Assembly (NCBI GenBank): GCA_040954595.2 | Contig: CM082589.2 | Coordinates: 3,720,001 to 3,784,000, forward strand | Source: Balanoglossus misakiensis | Lineage: Eukaryota > Hemichordata | Reading direction: 5' to 3' | DNA: 64,000 bases | Part shown: positions 55,001-64,000 of the stretch, piece after piece | Layout of the letters: the number at the start of each line of letters is the position of its first letter | How positions within the stretch are numbered: position 1 is the stretch's first letter | The notes under the pieces: generated by a model | What the model saw: the letters and a program-made list of their open reading frames with translations, nothing else | Told to the model about the DNA's origin: nothing | The model's database searches: none | Position numbers and translations under genes: made by a program

Positions 55001-55442
55001 ACAGCTACAAGGAACAGTAGGACACTACCATGCCGAAGCGCAACAGTGGGCCAAACAGAAAAATAGGGTAAGACTTGTAAAATGAGCACTTGAATGTCTG
55101 GATAAATCACAGGAGAACATCAATAAAATTTGGCTTGTTAAGACATTTAGAACATTTGAAATCAAGTTTAGGTTGTAATATAAACCTAACAGCAGTTAAT
55201 GTATTTCTCTTACAGGAAATGGCTTCTGTGTGCCTAACTAAGAAGAAGTTATTAGAAAATGAAGTAAGTTGTTGTTGTGACAATCACTGTTTTCGAGCCA
55301 TTTTAACCATTTCAACCACAGTTCCCTCTATAGAAGTCTAGGTTTACCATATCATCTTTTTTGTGATGACAGAAAAAATTGACCAATAAATTCTGTTTTC
55401 TCTGTTTGTTTTCAGATCAGAGCATGGCAACAGAAATGCTAG
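46496..55442 (+). CDS. CC2D1A: CC2D1 (Lgd) coiled-coil and C2 domain protein, 26 exons
   Basis: Exon starts: 46496, 47073, 47484, 47844, 48102, 48433, 48758, 49081, 49500, 49699, 50106, 50386, 50634, 50958, 51126, 51373, 51592, 51791, 52213, 52503, 52802, 54485, 54700, 54991, 55216 and 55416; 2,826 nt, 941 aa. The N-terminus reads MFSKKKG, then AKQ/MGLIEVPD with an acidic DLEAELAALTGE. Four DM14 repeats follow (LIRSRKEMYQTAIENAKAAG, LIQRKAQYKGAAFAAKKSGD, LEQRLQKYKSAEDTAKQEG, LRERQKQYKMAALSAKKSG), each with a short QF/GF-helix and a PPP end. Then come a C2 domain (IVRGINYYLPSG, TNNPTYDATYNLHI) and a C-terminal coiled coil ending IRAWQQKC. In flies and mammals this protein binds ESCRT-III CHMP4 and controls endosomal sorting and Notch trafficking. 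Intron 1 must use a GC donor (46544). It is co-orthologous to vertebrate CC2D1A and CC2D1B. Confidence 0.95.
46818..46832. repeat. Poly-C tract in CC2D1 intron 1
   Basis: About 15 consecutive C following CTAGG. Its length may vary or be misread in the assembly. Confidence 0.7.
52056..52145. repeat. Compound microsatellite in CC2D1 intron 18
   Basis: GT, then GTAT, then ATCT, then GATG runs in succession, upstream of exon 19. It belongs to the intron between 51945 and 52213. Confidence 0.8.
53678..53708 (+). other. Possible alternative 3'-terminal exon of CC2D1
   Basis: In the 1.6-kb intron 21 a strong pyrimidine tract and CCCATCAG end at 53677. The following sequence, joined in the phase left by exon 21, codes about ten residues (SSNSKACRII) and stops at 53706-53708. 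AATAAA follows near 53727, with a long AT-rich UTR-like stretch to about 54290 that ends in AAAATAAAATAA. Use of this exon would remove the C-terminal coiled coil. This is speculative without transcripts. Confidence 0.3.
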
Positions 55443-56440
55443 CAGTGTAATGCTAGCAGAATATTGCACACTTTTTAAAAGCTGGTAGCAGCTATCCTAT
55501 TCTCCATATTAGAATATGCTTTGGTTTTTATCATTGCTTTATACGTCATGGCAACAGTGCCAGTGTTTTCTCGTTGTTTATACATTGTACTGCAGTGTCA
55601 TGATGAACGGTACGATGCTGTCTTTGAGAACAACAAAATCATGGCTGTGCAAATATTTTGCCATGACATGGACATTATAAGACTGATATTTGCCATTTTA
55701 ACCATGTATGGGCATTTGTCATGTATAAATTAAGGGTGACTGTATCAACTTGATTGTCAAATAGCACTAATAAAACAAATATGATTTTATTAATATGTAA
55801 TATAAAGATCTTTTTTGTGTAAGCTTGGTTTTATGATGGGAACTAGGAATTCAGGATGGGGTCACAGACAATTGTTTTGCCATTTTAGTTGTGCTTCATC
55901 GGTGCATATCCAAAGCATTCAAGAGACATGAAGTCGAGCAGTAAATTTACTCAATAAAAGACCAATGACACTGTTAAGAGATACATGTGCGTTTATGTAT
56001 AAATACAATAAAGCATTTGAAGCGAATTCTACGGCCTTTAGGCATACGAAACTGACAGAATGAGATGAGAATGAGAATGTTCACGAAAATTATCTTGTAG
56101 TCTGCATAGTTGACGGTTCGTTGCTAGGCCTTTTTGGTATTAAAGAACATACTTGTATGGAATAACGGAATTCCAGTCACAAATTACACAATTTTTCCCA
56201 GTTGCTGGGTTAACAGTTTTCACGAATGGGACCAATATTCTTCCATGAAAGTCCACCGATATTATGCAAATGCCAATGCGAACTGCATCAGTTCCCCATT
56301 TGTACACGTTCCTGGTTATCAGAACGTGTCAACCTCATATAAGAGAATGTATGCTTGGCTACTGTGACTGCAAACGGCATCGGTAACCAACCACTGTCCT
56401 TCCAAGGTAAAATGGAGAAGCCTTGCCGTCTGCTTGATCT
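55443..56440. other. Convergent 3' flanks, CC2D1 and hairpin protein 1
   Basis: About 1 kb of AT-rich sequence, with AATAAAACAAA near 55767 as a candidate CC2D1 polyadenylation site. No gene is seen. Confidence 0.45.
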
Positions 56441-56671
56441 TTACGTGCAATTTTCCATCATGCTGTCGGCGGCATACTTGGGGAACTGGACGCACTTGAG
56501 GAAGAATTCGGAGATGGGGACGCACACATCGAAGCAGGACGTGAAAGGGTAGCATATCACGTAGAAAACGGAGATGAAAATGGAGATAGGCCAGGCGATG
56601 ACAATCCAGACCAAAAACCAGAAAATCACTTTGCATAAACTGCTGCAGAAGTCTACCACTCCACCACTCAT
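56441..56671 (-). CDS. Small Cys-rich hairpin membrane protein, paralogue 1
   Basis: 76 aa, starting MSGGVVDFC. A GTG-initiated extension to 56683 is excluded because a splice acceptor (TTTGCAG) lies just upstream, so this is one coding exon behind a 5' UTR exon. A Cys-bearing N-terminus leads into a hydrophobic segment, residues 15-42 (VIFWFLVWIVIAWPISIF, then YVICYP), broken by Pro28. A second cysteine cluster (46, 50) and an amphipathic tail reach FPKYA. Proline positions 28, 42 and 64 match those of the two neighbours without gaps. No match to a named family comes to mind. The fold suggests a membrane-inserted hairpin with acylatable cysteines. Confidence 0.7.
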   Translation of the reverse strand: MSGGVVDFCSSLCKVIFWFLVWIVIAWPISIFISVFYVICYPFTSCFDVCVPISEFFLKCVQFPKYAADSMMENCT

Positions 56672-56683
56672 GCTTGTGTTCAC

Positions 56684-58105
56684 CTGAACTGCAAAGAAAA
56701 GGCAAATAGCGGGATTGAAGCTATGCTTATTTGAAACGGCTATCTTTTTGTATACGGTTTATTTAAAACACACACACACACATTAAAGGACCTTATATTA
56801 ATTCACCCACCACATCCCTGTACGTAGCTATTGTCTGTCTGTCAATCCGCCCGTCTGATATCTGTCTGTGAGCCCCACCCCATATCACCTGTACGGTCGG
56901 GACGGATTCTGCACTTGTCCGGTAATCGAAGTTTACTTACCTGTTTGCGAAAACGCCCAAAATAATGTAATCTACAGACCCGACGATGTGGTATGGAGTC
57001 ACTAGGGAGATTCGGATTCCGCTTTTGATTAACGATAATGATCCCTGTTTATTCGATTTAGATAACTATAGAAACACGTGTGACCTTTCCCCTGTTTGCA
57101 AATATAATAGCCGATATTAATAGAAACGGAAGGTTTTCAACAGGTAACTGGTATGCCTGTTACTGTACACTAAGTGGCATCCAGGTTTAGCTTTTGCGAG
57201 GTGTACATATTTCAAACGTGGTTCTGGTCATCCTTTATCATCTGGCTTGACTTGCTTCCGCAGTTACACGATACTTATATTCTTGTAGTTTCACAAGCTC
57301 CGTGGGCTGGGACTTTCACACCGAGGGTTATACAACCGACTGCGCAGTGGCCACCTTCTTCCAACTTGTCTACAGAGTGTATCCCGCATCGAATATGCAA
57401 TAAATGTCGGGGCAAAAGACAGGATAACGTCAGGTTGCAAGCTGTTTGTTTTTGAGTGTAGAGTCGTGTATCGATTATGGGTTGACATGCTATGAACAAA
57501 AGTATAGGCGATACATGGATGAACACAATAAACGCACCGTTTACATTATTAAAACCAATCAATATTGTGATGTGTTGTTTATTGAAAAGACCATGCCAAG
57601 GCACATGCGCTGTACAACGACACTTGATCGAGGTTTGCAGTACTTACTCGTTTAATATCAAGCGGTGTTATTCATGAAATCAAACCTATTGGTTTTACAA
57701 TCATATTCAATATTAAATATTTGCTGCTACATTATATTCTCAGCAAAGCGCCTTAGGCGCTGGTAGCTCCATCCCTTTACATGCACAGATTTTCACTTGG
57801 CTGCCATGAGAACAAAATGCACCATCACATGGTCACTAGAAGTCTCCGACACGCCCTTTTAGCCATATAAGGACATATGTAAATTTAACATGTGATTTTA
57901 TGAATTTAAAAACAAAAGTTGAAGTTTTGCTCGTCAACGCGAGTACTAGGATTTCGCGAACGTTTCCAATGTTTATACCAACTTGAAGACAGATACTCTA
58001 TAAATCCGAACCACATTTCTATGCACTACAATATTTTTTTTCTCAGTTAAAAAGAATAGAAATAACAGTTTTATGAAGATTTAACAATCCCATTCTTTCA
58101 TGTCA
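56684..58105. other. Spacer between hairpin paralogues 1 and 2
   Basis: 1.4 kb that must contain the promoter and 5' UTR exon of paralogue 1. It has an AC microsatellite at 56767-56780. No fourth family member was found on either strand. Confidence 0.45.
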
Positions 58106-58390
58106 TCATGTCATCATATAATCATTTTTCTTCCCGCACAGCCGTTCCTTGTTGATCATCCTGAAGGCGCACGTCCGAGGGAGCATGACGAGAACTTCCA
58201 GGAGATCCTTCAAAGACTCGCAGAAGGTGCTGCAGACGCCGCAAGGAAGCAGCAACAGCCAAAGGCCGACGAAGAAGAAAGCGATGGGCCAGGCGAGACA
58301 GATTAGCACCAGGAACCAGAATATGAACCATATGATGTCACACAGGCAGTGGGCACAGGCGTCGCAGCAGTCACGAATTTTGCTCGCCAT
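58106..58390 (-). CDS. Small Cys-rich hairpin membrane protein, paralogue 2
   Basis: 94 aa from ATG at 58390. An acceptor (TTTGCAG, about 58428) precedes it, giving the same one-coding-exon design as paralogue 1. There are eleven cysteines: a cluster at 8-17 (CCDACAHCLC), Cys31 in the membrane segment, 50/53/57 after it, then 74 and 85. The hydrophobic stretch 19-49 (IIWFIFWFLVLICLAWPIAF, then WLLLLP) carries Pro35. The tail holds LPRTCAFRMINKERL and basic residues. Pro35, Pro49 and Pro71 have the same spacing as in the neighbours. Both ends are probably cytosolic. Function unknown. Confidence 0.75.
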   Translation of the reverse strand: MASKIRDCCDACAHCLCDIIWFIFWFLVLICLAWPIAFFFVGLWLLLLPCGVCSTFCESLKDLLEVLVMLPRTCAFRMINKERLCGKKNDYMMT

Positions 58391-59924
58391 TGTTGGGCGG
58401 AGTTCGTTCGGGTTGTCGTCTGCAAATATCGAAATATAATTTACTCAGTGTGTAATAAAAATTGAAAATCCTGTTAACAAAAGTGTCCTACTCTCTTCTA
58501 TAAATAGTTGTGACAAAAACATGATATCACTTCAGATATGCGGTGTCTATATTTATATGTGTGGTTTAAAGTTGTGTGCTTATGTATGCGCATGGTTTTA
58601 GAGATGATAAACTTTCTCCAGCCGGTTACCAAATGAAACTGAACTTAGCTAGAGGATTAAAACGCGTAGACAACACAATGTAAGCATACATTGCATCTAG
58701 GCATCAGGTCACTATTCTACACATACACCATTGTGCGTCATTTGACCCACATGAGAAATGTAAAGGCGGGTACACTACAAACCGTGGAACCGAATACTAC
58801 ATACGAAAATAGAACATTTGCATAATACAAATATTATTTTGTCTCAGCGTCATCTCGTATTTTTTCTAGTTTGCGCTCCCTATCTAAATATTATGTGCGT
58901 TGCCAGAAAGATGACACACCGTATCGGATATGAAATTTCGTTTGTCGAAATTGTTAGCAATTTTTGGCTCAACAGGTCGAATTGTCATAAAATAAGAACT
59001 TCCACATCATATAATGTACCCCTTTCGTAATTATATATTGTACGTTGTTTTGAGCGAGTTACAAAAAAACCCCACACCAAACACCAAAACCAGAAATGTC
59101 AAATAATATCATCATGATGTCAGTGTAAATTACTTACTTTTCCGCAAATTTATCGGCGAACCATTTCACAAATTAGTTCGGGAACGTGTCGTGCAATATC
59201 CGGCCTATTCGTGTCCAGGGTCAATTTGCAGGAGAGAACAGGTACCCAGTAAAAATAGCCCGACGCATATACCCGTATACTTCATTGAGGGGAGCGGGTG
59301 TCTGCATGAGCGTCCTCAACGATGAATTCGACTTCACAACTACAGTACACAAACACAAAGTAAAGTGTGGGTGTCGTCCCGTCTGCGGCTGTGTGGCCTC
59401 ATCGGGAAAATCGGCAGTGCATGGCTGTGCCAATATATGTGACTGTGTCATCAGTAAACAATGTGTTTATAAAACAGTGTTAAACTCAGGTCATTTTTCA
59501 AAAGCTTGTTAGGACCGGTAGTTCAAGAAGCAAGTGATTGAAAGACTGAGTTGTTTTATTGTCGATCATGCGCACAAGTAGAACAACAGTGTGAAAACAA
59601 GATATTTCCAGTACGTGGCTTTTTCTCAATTCGACATGAATAAAAAGTATAAGTACAGCACAGTTAATATAACGGTGAAAGACATGAGTATATAAGTGAT
59701 GAATATATAATATTATTAAGTGAACTTAGATCTTAATAGACTTCCAGTCAAACATGGCCATTCTGAGTGAACATGCAGAATAAGATTCTTTCACAGTGTA
59801 CTAGTTTCGAAAAGCTGTTGTGCGGGAAGGTTGGCACCCTATGTGACCATTGTGAACAGTAAAAATATCTGGCTTCGTTGCGGAGTGAGGTGCCCTCAAA
59901 GGTACCGAGAAATTCTCCGTCGTT
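58391..59924. other. Spacer between hairpin paralogues 2 and 3
   Basis: 1.5 kb holding the promoter of paralogue 2. A Cys-rich plus-strand open frame at 59186-59512 has no ATG near its start and no family resemblance, so I did not call it. Confidence 0.45.
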
Positions 59925-60200
59925 TCATTTCTCTTCATAGTCTTCCCTCTTCTTGCCAACGAGGCGATGGCGGGTCTTTATGTACACGGCACAGGTGTGC
60001 GGAAACTTGACCGTTTTCTCCATGGCGTCCATCACCGCTTGGAGACACCCACAACACACGGCGACCGGAAGTAGGAGAATCCAGAAAAAGACAATGAAGA
60101 GGGCGACAGGGTAGGCGACGCAGAAGAGAACGAGCAGCCAGAAAATGGCCCAGATCAAATCACAGATGATCTCGCAGCATACAAGACAGCAACCGCTCAT
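59925..60200 (-). CDS. Small Cys-rich hairpin membrane protein, paralogue 3
   Basis: 91 aa from ATG at 60200. Ten cysteines: CCLVCC at 4-9, Cys13, Cys27, CCGC at 49-52 and Cys70. The hydrophobic stretch 11-48 (IICDLIWAIFWLLVLFCVAY, PVALFIVFFWILLLPVAV) contains Pro31 and Pro45. An amphipathic helix with AMEKTVKFPHTCAVYIKTR and a charged KKREDYEEK end follow. It is the closest of the three to paralogue 2. A likely acceptor (GTTTTAG) lies about 20 bp upstream of the ATG. The likely topology is a re-entrant hairpin anchored by palmitoylated cysteines, by analogy with caveolin or reticulon hairpins; there is no clear sequence homology to either. Confidence 0.75.
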   Translation of the reverse strand: MSGCCLVCCEIICDLIWAIFWLLVLFCVAYPVALFIVFFWILLLPVAVCCGCLQAVMDAMEKTVKFPHTCAVYIKTRHRLVGKKREDYEEK

Positions 60201-61681
60201 CTTGATAGTTGGGTCTAAAACTCTCTACAGTCTAAGATAAAACAAACAAAACAAAATAACAAAACCTGCAAACAAATTACAATTCCTGATGAGAATGGAT
60301 GAAGCATACACGTTTTTGATGTATAGCTGAACTGTTTGGCAAAATGTGGGCGTTCGACATATTGTGGCGGAATATTTAAATTACTAGGACCAAAACAGCC
60401 GTGTGATAAAAGATGCCCCGGATCTGCCATGATGCAAAGAAAAACAACGAGATTTCACTGTAAGGTATTGCAGCATGTACGTACCTTCAGAGCGATAAGC
60501 TTTTCTCTTTTTGCAGAATCACCCCAGTCACTGCTGCTTCCGCAAAATCTACCAGGCGACAGCGAGCCAAGGACAGACAGCAAGTCATATGTAATGTTTT
60601 TAATATGTTCAATTTGTCAGTATGGCAAATTTGCATAATGTGGTAATCAATGGTTCATAACATACGGACGATTATTCAAGTTGTAAATCATTGTTGTGTC
60701 ATAACAATGCCAAATAAATTTGTTTAGTTTTAACTGGTAGTAAACGATTCTCGGAATTGATTCGCTTGAATGACAATAGTACGTTAAACAACATAACAAT
60801 TAACCAAACCAGGCTGTAGGCAATACCACTACCAGCAAGTAAGTGAAGGCGCACACCATGCATTCACGCGAGCTTCAAGGTACCTGCTCTGTCCATCACC
60901 GAATATGTAGCTGTTGCGCATGTGAAAATACAATTACATGTATAGATAATTATGTGTGCCATACGTACACGTCGGCAAAGACGTCACACACCGCCCGAGT
61001 TTCTCAGCTGTTCGTAGAATCGGATTCATAACAGATCTCCTGGGCGTCATAGGATAAACTTTACCCATACCATTTCAGAAACACACACTGCAGTATTCGC
61101 AATACTTGTCAACTATATCAAACATGTTTGTACCGAAACCTTCAGAAATTTCTGAGGATATGCAATAGAGAAAGAATATTACAGCTGTAGCATACTTTGG
61201 GAGGGGTAGGAGGAGAGAGCGACAGACAGACATACAGGGACAGAGATCAAAGAAGTACATGTATTGAGAAGGTAAAGGAATACATTTTCAGGCACTGCTT
61301 TCATCAGGCACTTTGCGGATGAACCAAAAATGTGAGAGATACGCAAGATGACCTTTGACTCTGAAAGTTTATGTAATCAGCAGCTGGTGTATCTACATTA
61401 GTGATACAGGTGTGCATGTATTAACACGATGATCACAGCAGCGCATGTGTGAACATTACCAATTCAGTGCAGTCTCCATCATCCGCTCAATAGTCGACGA
61501 AAAGAAATCATGCATCATGCCCCACATGAGTTAAAACACACAGAAATCATGATATTTTGATGTCAAATATAGCTACACAGGACAAAATGGCAAACTAGAA
61601 AAAAATGACCGATGCAGAGCTTTTTGAGTGATACAGGCGGTGACCAAAAGCAACTCAATTTTTGCCTAACGTCATCGTGTC
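60201..61681. other. Spacer between hairpin paralogue 3 and the SDR pair
   Basis: 1.5 kb, AT-rich, containing the promoter of paralogue 3 and the 3' flank of SDR gene 1. No gene was recognised. Confidence 0.45.
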
Positions 61682-62533
61682 CTATCGCAGGTGCAGTCCA
61701 CCGTCAACGTACAGGTTGACGCCGGTTATGAACGCTGCTTTCGACGAGCAAAGGAAAGCAACAGCATCGCCAACTTCATCTGGCTTCCCCCAACGTTTCA
61801 AAGGGGTGCGATTCAGTGCGAGCTCGCCGGGGTCCGTGGTGGTTGCCTTCGCGGAGCGGCTGATAATCTTCCACGTCTCGGTGTCTATGTACCCTGGCAC
61901 GACACAGTTCACGGTGATTCGCCTTTCGGCCAATCGTAACGCCGTGTAGCGGACGAAGAACTCCATGGACGCTTTCGCCTGTCCAGTTACATAGCCCTCC
62001 TCAAGACGGGGGGTTTGGCAGGCGTTGCAGCCGGGCGCCGAAATAGCCACGATGTGGCCGCCGCCGTCTTGCATATACCCCACGCATTTATCAACGCACC
62101 TCAGGAAACACTTCGGGTAGACGTTTTGATAATAGTCCCACTGAGCGAAACTCCCCTCTTGCTCGCCATCCGGAGCCCGGGTGGCAATCTTGGCTTGCTC
62201 GCTCTCAGGTTGCGTCGTCAAACCCAAATACAGGCCGGCGCTGTGGACGAAAGCGTCCAGCTTTCCTCCAAACTGCGACTCGACCACTTCGAAGATGGCT
62301 TCCAAAGTTTCGCTCTCCGCCACATCACCTTTCACGGTGTAGATTTGGACGCCGTATCGTTCTTCCAAGTCAGCTTTGCTCTCTGCGGCTGCTCTGTCGT
62401 TGGAGTTGTAACCGAGCGCCAAATTATAACCATTTTCAGCTAGTTTGTGGGCGATGCCTAATCCAATCCCACGGGTGCCACCGGTCACCACACCGTAGTA
62501 TTGGGGCCTCACTGCCTGTTCCGGTTTAGCCAT
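61682..62533 (-). CDS. Short-chain dehydrogenase/reductase 1, intronless
   Basis: 283 aa. The start ATG at 62533 sits in a good context (CCAATGGC). The frame is open 54 codons further upstream, with another ATG at 62677, but that stretch is not SDR-like. NAD(P) site TGGTRGIG at 17-24; HSAG at 97-100 in place of NNAG. An insertion of about 30 residues after it (around 104-132) is absent from classical SDRs. Ser/Ala-rich AISAPGC is at 163-169, Tyr181 and Lys187 are spaced Y-x5-K rather than Y-x3-K, and the C-terminus reads GVNLYVDGGL. The C-terminal half resembles FabG/FabL-type acyl carrier or enoyl reductases. Substrate unknown. It is visibly more GC-rich than its surroundings and head-to-head with SDR gene 2. 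Confidence 0.85.
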   Translation of the reverse strand: MAKPEQAVRPQYYGVVTGGTRGIGLGIAHKLAENGYNLALGYNSNDRAAAESKADLEERYGVQIYTVKGDVAESETLEAIFEVVESQFGGKLDAFVHSAGLYLGLTTQPESEQAKIATRAPDGEQEGSFAQWDYYQNVYPKCFLRCVDKCVGYMQDGGGHIVAISAPGCNACQTPRLEEGYVTGQAKASMEFFVRYTALRLAERRITVNCVVPGYIDTETWKIISRSAKATTTDPGELALNRTPLKRWGKPDEVGDAVAFLCSSKAAFITGVNLYVDGGLHLR

Positions 62534-63069
62534 TGGACCAGAGGAATTTATAGTCGAACTGACTGTGGTGAAACTACTAGTATACACTACACTGACACCA
62601 AACACCCTCACTGCACTGGCCCGATGTTGAGGTGACACGCACGTGACACAAAGTACAAAGCCGTCCTTGATTACCATACAAAGATTCGGTGACACCAGAT
62701 TTTTATGTTGATCATCACGATATGACGCAATGCCACCTTTTCAGTTGAATTCGGGTTTGTTTGACCATCCCTGGGGTTATTTTTTGACCAGATACTTGAT
62801 GATAAGAGAACTTGATGATATCACGGAGCTACTGTGGTAGCTCCATGGTGATATGACGCAATATCAGGTTGCGCGATATGTCACCTTTTCTTATAATTGA
62901 TTACATCTGCGTTTGACCATAGACCTTATAACCCCAAAGTCCAACTCAAGTAACACACATTGTTTACATACGCAGATGCTTTCTTGTCGCCTGGGAGTGC
63001 CGTACACCGTACACGTGATTTTTTTCTGTGATCGTGCAGGTGGCCTGCGCTATTATCTGTTTAATTGTC
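62534..63069. promoter_or_regulatory. Shared divergent promoter of the SDR pair with a duplicated module
   Basis: 536 bp between the two start codons. GATATGACGCAAT occurs at 62719 and 62850. CACCTTTTC follows each (62734, 62882), and GTTTGACCAT closes each block (62759, 62911). Between them is an 8-bp-arm palindrome at 62825-62844 (GGAGCTAC, TGTG, GTAGCTCC). The repeated blocks are candidate binding sites for a factor that drives both genes. Confidence 0.5.
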
Positions 63070-64000
63070 ATGGAAAACGGACGAAAAGTCGCCGTTGTGA
63101 CAGGGGGAACTCGCGGGATAGGTTTCGGCATTGCCAAAATACTGGCCAGAGATGGTTTTAACCTCATTCTCGGCTTCAATGCAAACGTGGACAGGGCGCA
63201 GGCGTCCAAGTCTCTCCTGGAAGACGAACACGGAGCCCGGGTTGTCCTCGTGAAAGGCGACATCGGCGAGCAGCAAACCATCTCGGCCATATTCGAAGCG
63301 GTGGAGAGGGAGTTTGACGGGTGCCTGCACGCGCTCGTCCACAACGCCGGTTTGTACGTGGGGAAGTCGACCACGCCGTCGACACCCGATGCCGAGACGG
63401 CTGCGGCGGAGAAGCTAGGGCTGAACACCGAACAACCGCTAGGTTCGGGCGCTCCGGAAAACTTCGCGCAGCTGGACTACTATCAGAAAGTCTACCCGAA
63501 GTGTTTCTCGCGATGCGTGGAGAAGAGTATACAATACATGGAGAAGGCAGGCGAAGGTCACATTATTGGTATGTCGAGTCCCGGTTGTAATATCACGCAG
63601 CGGCCTCGAGTGGGTTATGATATGCCTGGACAAGCCAAGACAGTTGTTGAATTCTTGACCAGGTAGGTATGTGAAATTTGCCGACGTTATTGGGATGGGA
63701 CCAAAACGAAGGACAGTGTTATCATGATTATATCCATGAAATATAGAAAGGCCGCGTCTATTGCCACCCGGGGGACTAAAGACACTCCGATAAATCTTCA
63801 AAATAAAGCCAGTGACACTGATAACTTCAGAAAGCGGCCGTACTTTGTTATCTATATTCTCCGTGATAGTAAATTCTTGTCCACCTTTTTCTGTTTTACA
63901 GATACTACGCCCTAAAACTCGCCCCCAAACGGATCAACGTAAACTGTATCATTCCCGGCGTCACAAGATCCGAAGCTTGGGGTCAAGTGCCTTTACAGAG
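63070..64000 (+). CDS. Short-chain dehydrogenase/reductase 2, 3'-truncated by the window
   Basis: Exon 1 63070-63662 and exon 2 from 63902 to beyond the window. The start ATG is MENGRKVAVV; an acceptor-like CGTGCAG precedes it, so a 5' UTR exon is possible. TGGTRGIG at 11-18, HNAG at 91-94, then an insertion with GLNTEQPLGSG, DYYQKVYPKCFSRCVEKS at 136-153, MSSPGCN at 168-174 and GYDMPGQAK, giving Tyr183 and Lys190. That Y-x6-K spacing is the one used by FabI/FabL enoyl-ACP reductases, not classical SDRs. Exon 2 begins YYALKLAPKRINVNCIIPG. It is clearly a paralogue of SDR gene 1 (shared PKCF-RCV, PGCN, GQAK). Substrate unknown. Confidence 0.85.

Noticed and set aside
59186-59512. 108-codon Cys-rich plus-strand open frame between hairpin paralogues 2 and 3
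   Set aside because: It opens at GTG with no early ATG and does not share the proline spacing of the hairpin family.
62534-62695. N-terminal 54-residue extension of SDR gene 1
   Set aside because: It opens at GTG, overlaps the promoter, and is not SDR-like. The ATG at 62533 has a good context and begins right before the Rossmann fold.

Overview
This is nuclear DNA from a bilaterian animal, probably an invertebrate. It is AT-rich and carries spliced genes with mostly GT-AG introns and phase-consistent exon joins. It holds single orthologues of animal-specific genes: one Src-family kinase, one HDAC1/2, CC2D1, AIMP3/EEF1E1 and the ciliary assembly factor DNAAF11. A single SFK beside a single HDAC1/2 looks like the state before vertebrate genome duplication. 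I cannot fix the phylum from sequence alone.

Layout. 0.7-3.3 kb: TMEM65 (-), followed by a 2.3-kb palindromic foldback element (3.5-5.8 kb). 7.2-12.0 kb: EEF1E1 (-), with a class A GPCR (+) inside its last intron. 12.4-21.2 kb: DNAAF11/LRRC6 (-, 15 exons), with a three-exon HTH plus BEN-like gene (+) inside intron 5. 21.6-27.8 kb: a DUF389 membrane protein (+, 12 exons), head-to-head with DNAAF11; its fourth intron holds two nested transposons. 28.5-30.6 kb: COPS5 (-). 33.0-36.6 kb: Src-family tyrosine kinase (-, 11 exons). 40.2-44.7 kb: HDAC1/2 (+, 15 exons). 46.5-55.4 kb: CC2D1 (+, 26 exons). 56.4-60.2 kb: three tandem small cysteine-rich hairpin membrane proteins (-), a family I do not recognise. 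61.7 kb to the end: a divergent pair of short-chain dehydrogenase genes, the second cut by the window edge.

I rebuilt the gene models by reading splice sites on both strands. Each complete coding sequence sums to a multiple of three and to a family-typical length: EEF1E1 175 aa, DNAAF11 469 aa, COPS5 333 aa, SFK 529 aa, CC2D1 941 aa, DUF389 555 aa, HDAC1/2 573 aa. The genes form no operon. They are housekeeping and signalling genes (mitochondrial membrane, tRNA-synthetase complex, cilia, COP9 signalosome, kinase signalling, chromatin, endosomal sorting) that share promoters or nest in one another. The Src-HDAC adjacency mirrors human LCK-HDAC1 and FYN-HDAC2 and is probably ancestral.

The least explained parts are the tandem small membrane-protein family, the HTH-BEN gene, the SDR pair with enoyl-reductase-like active-site spacing, and the palindromic element.
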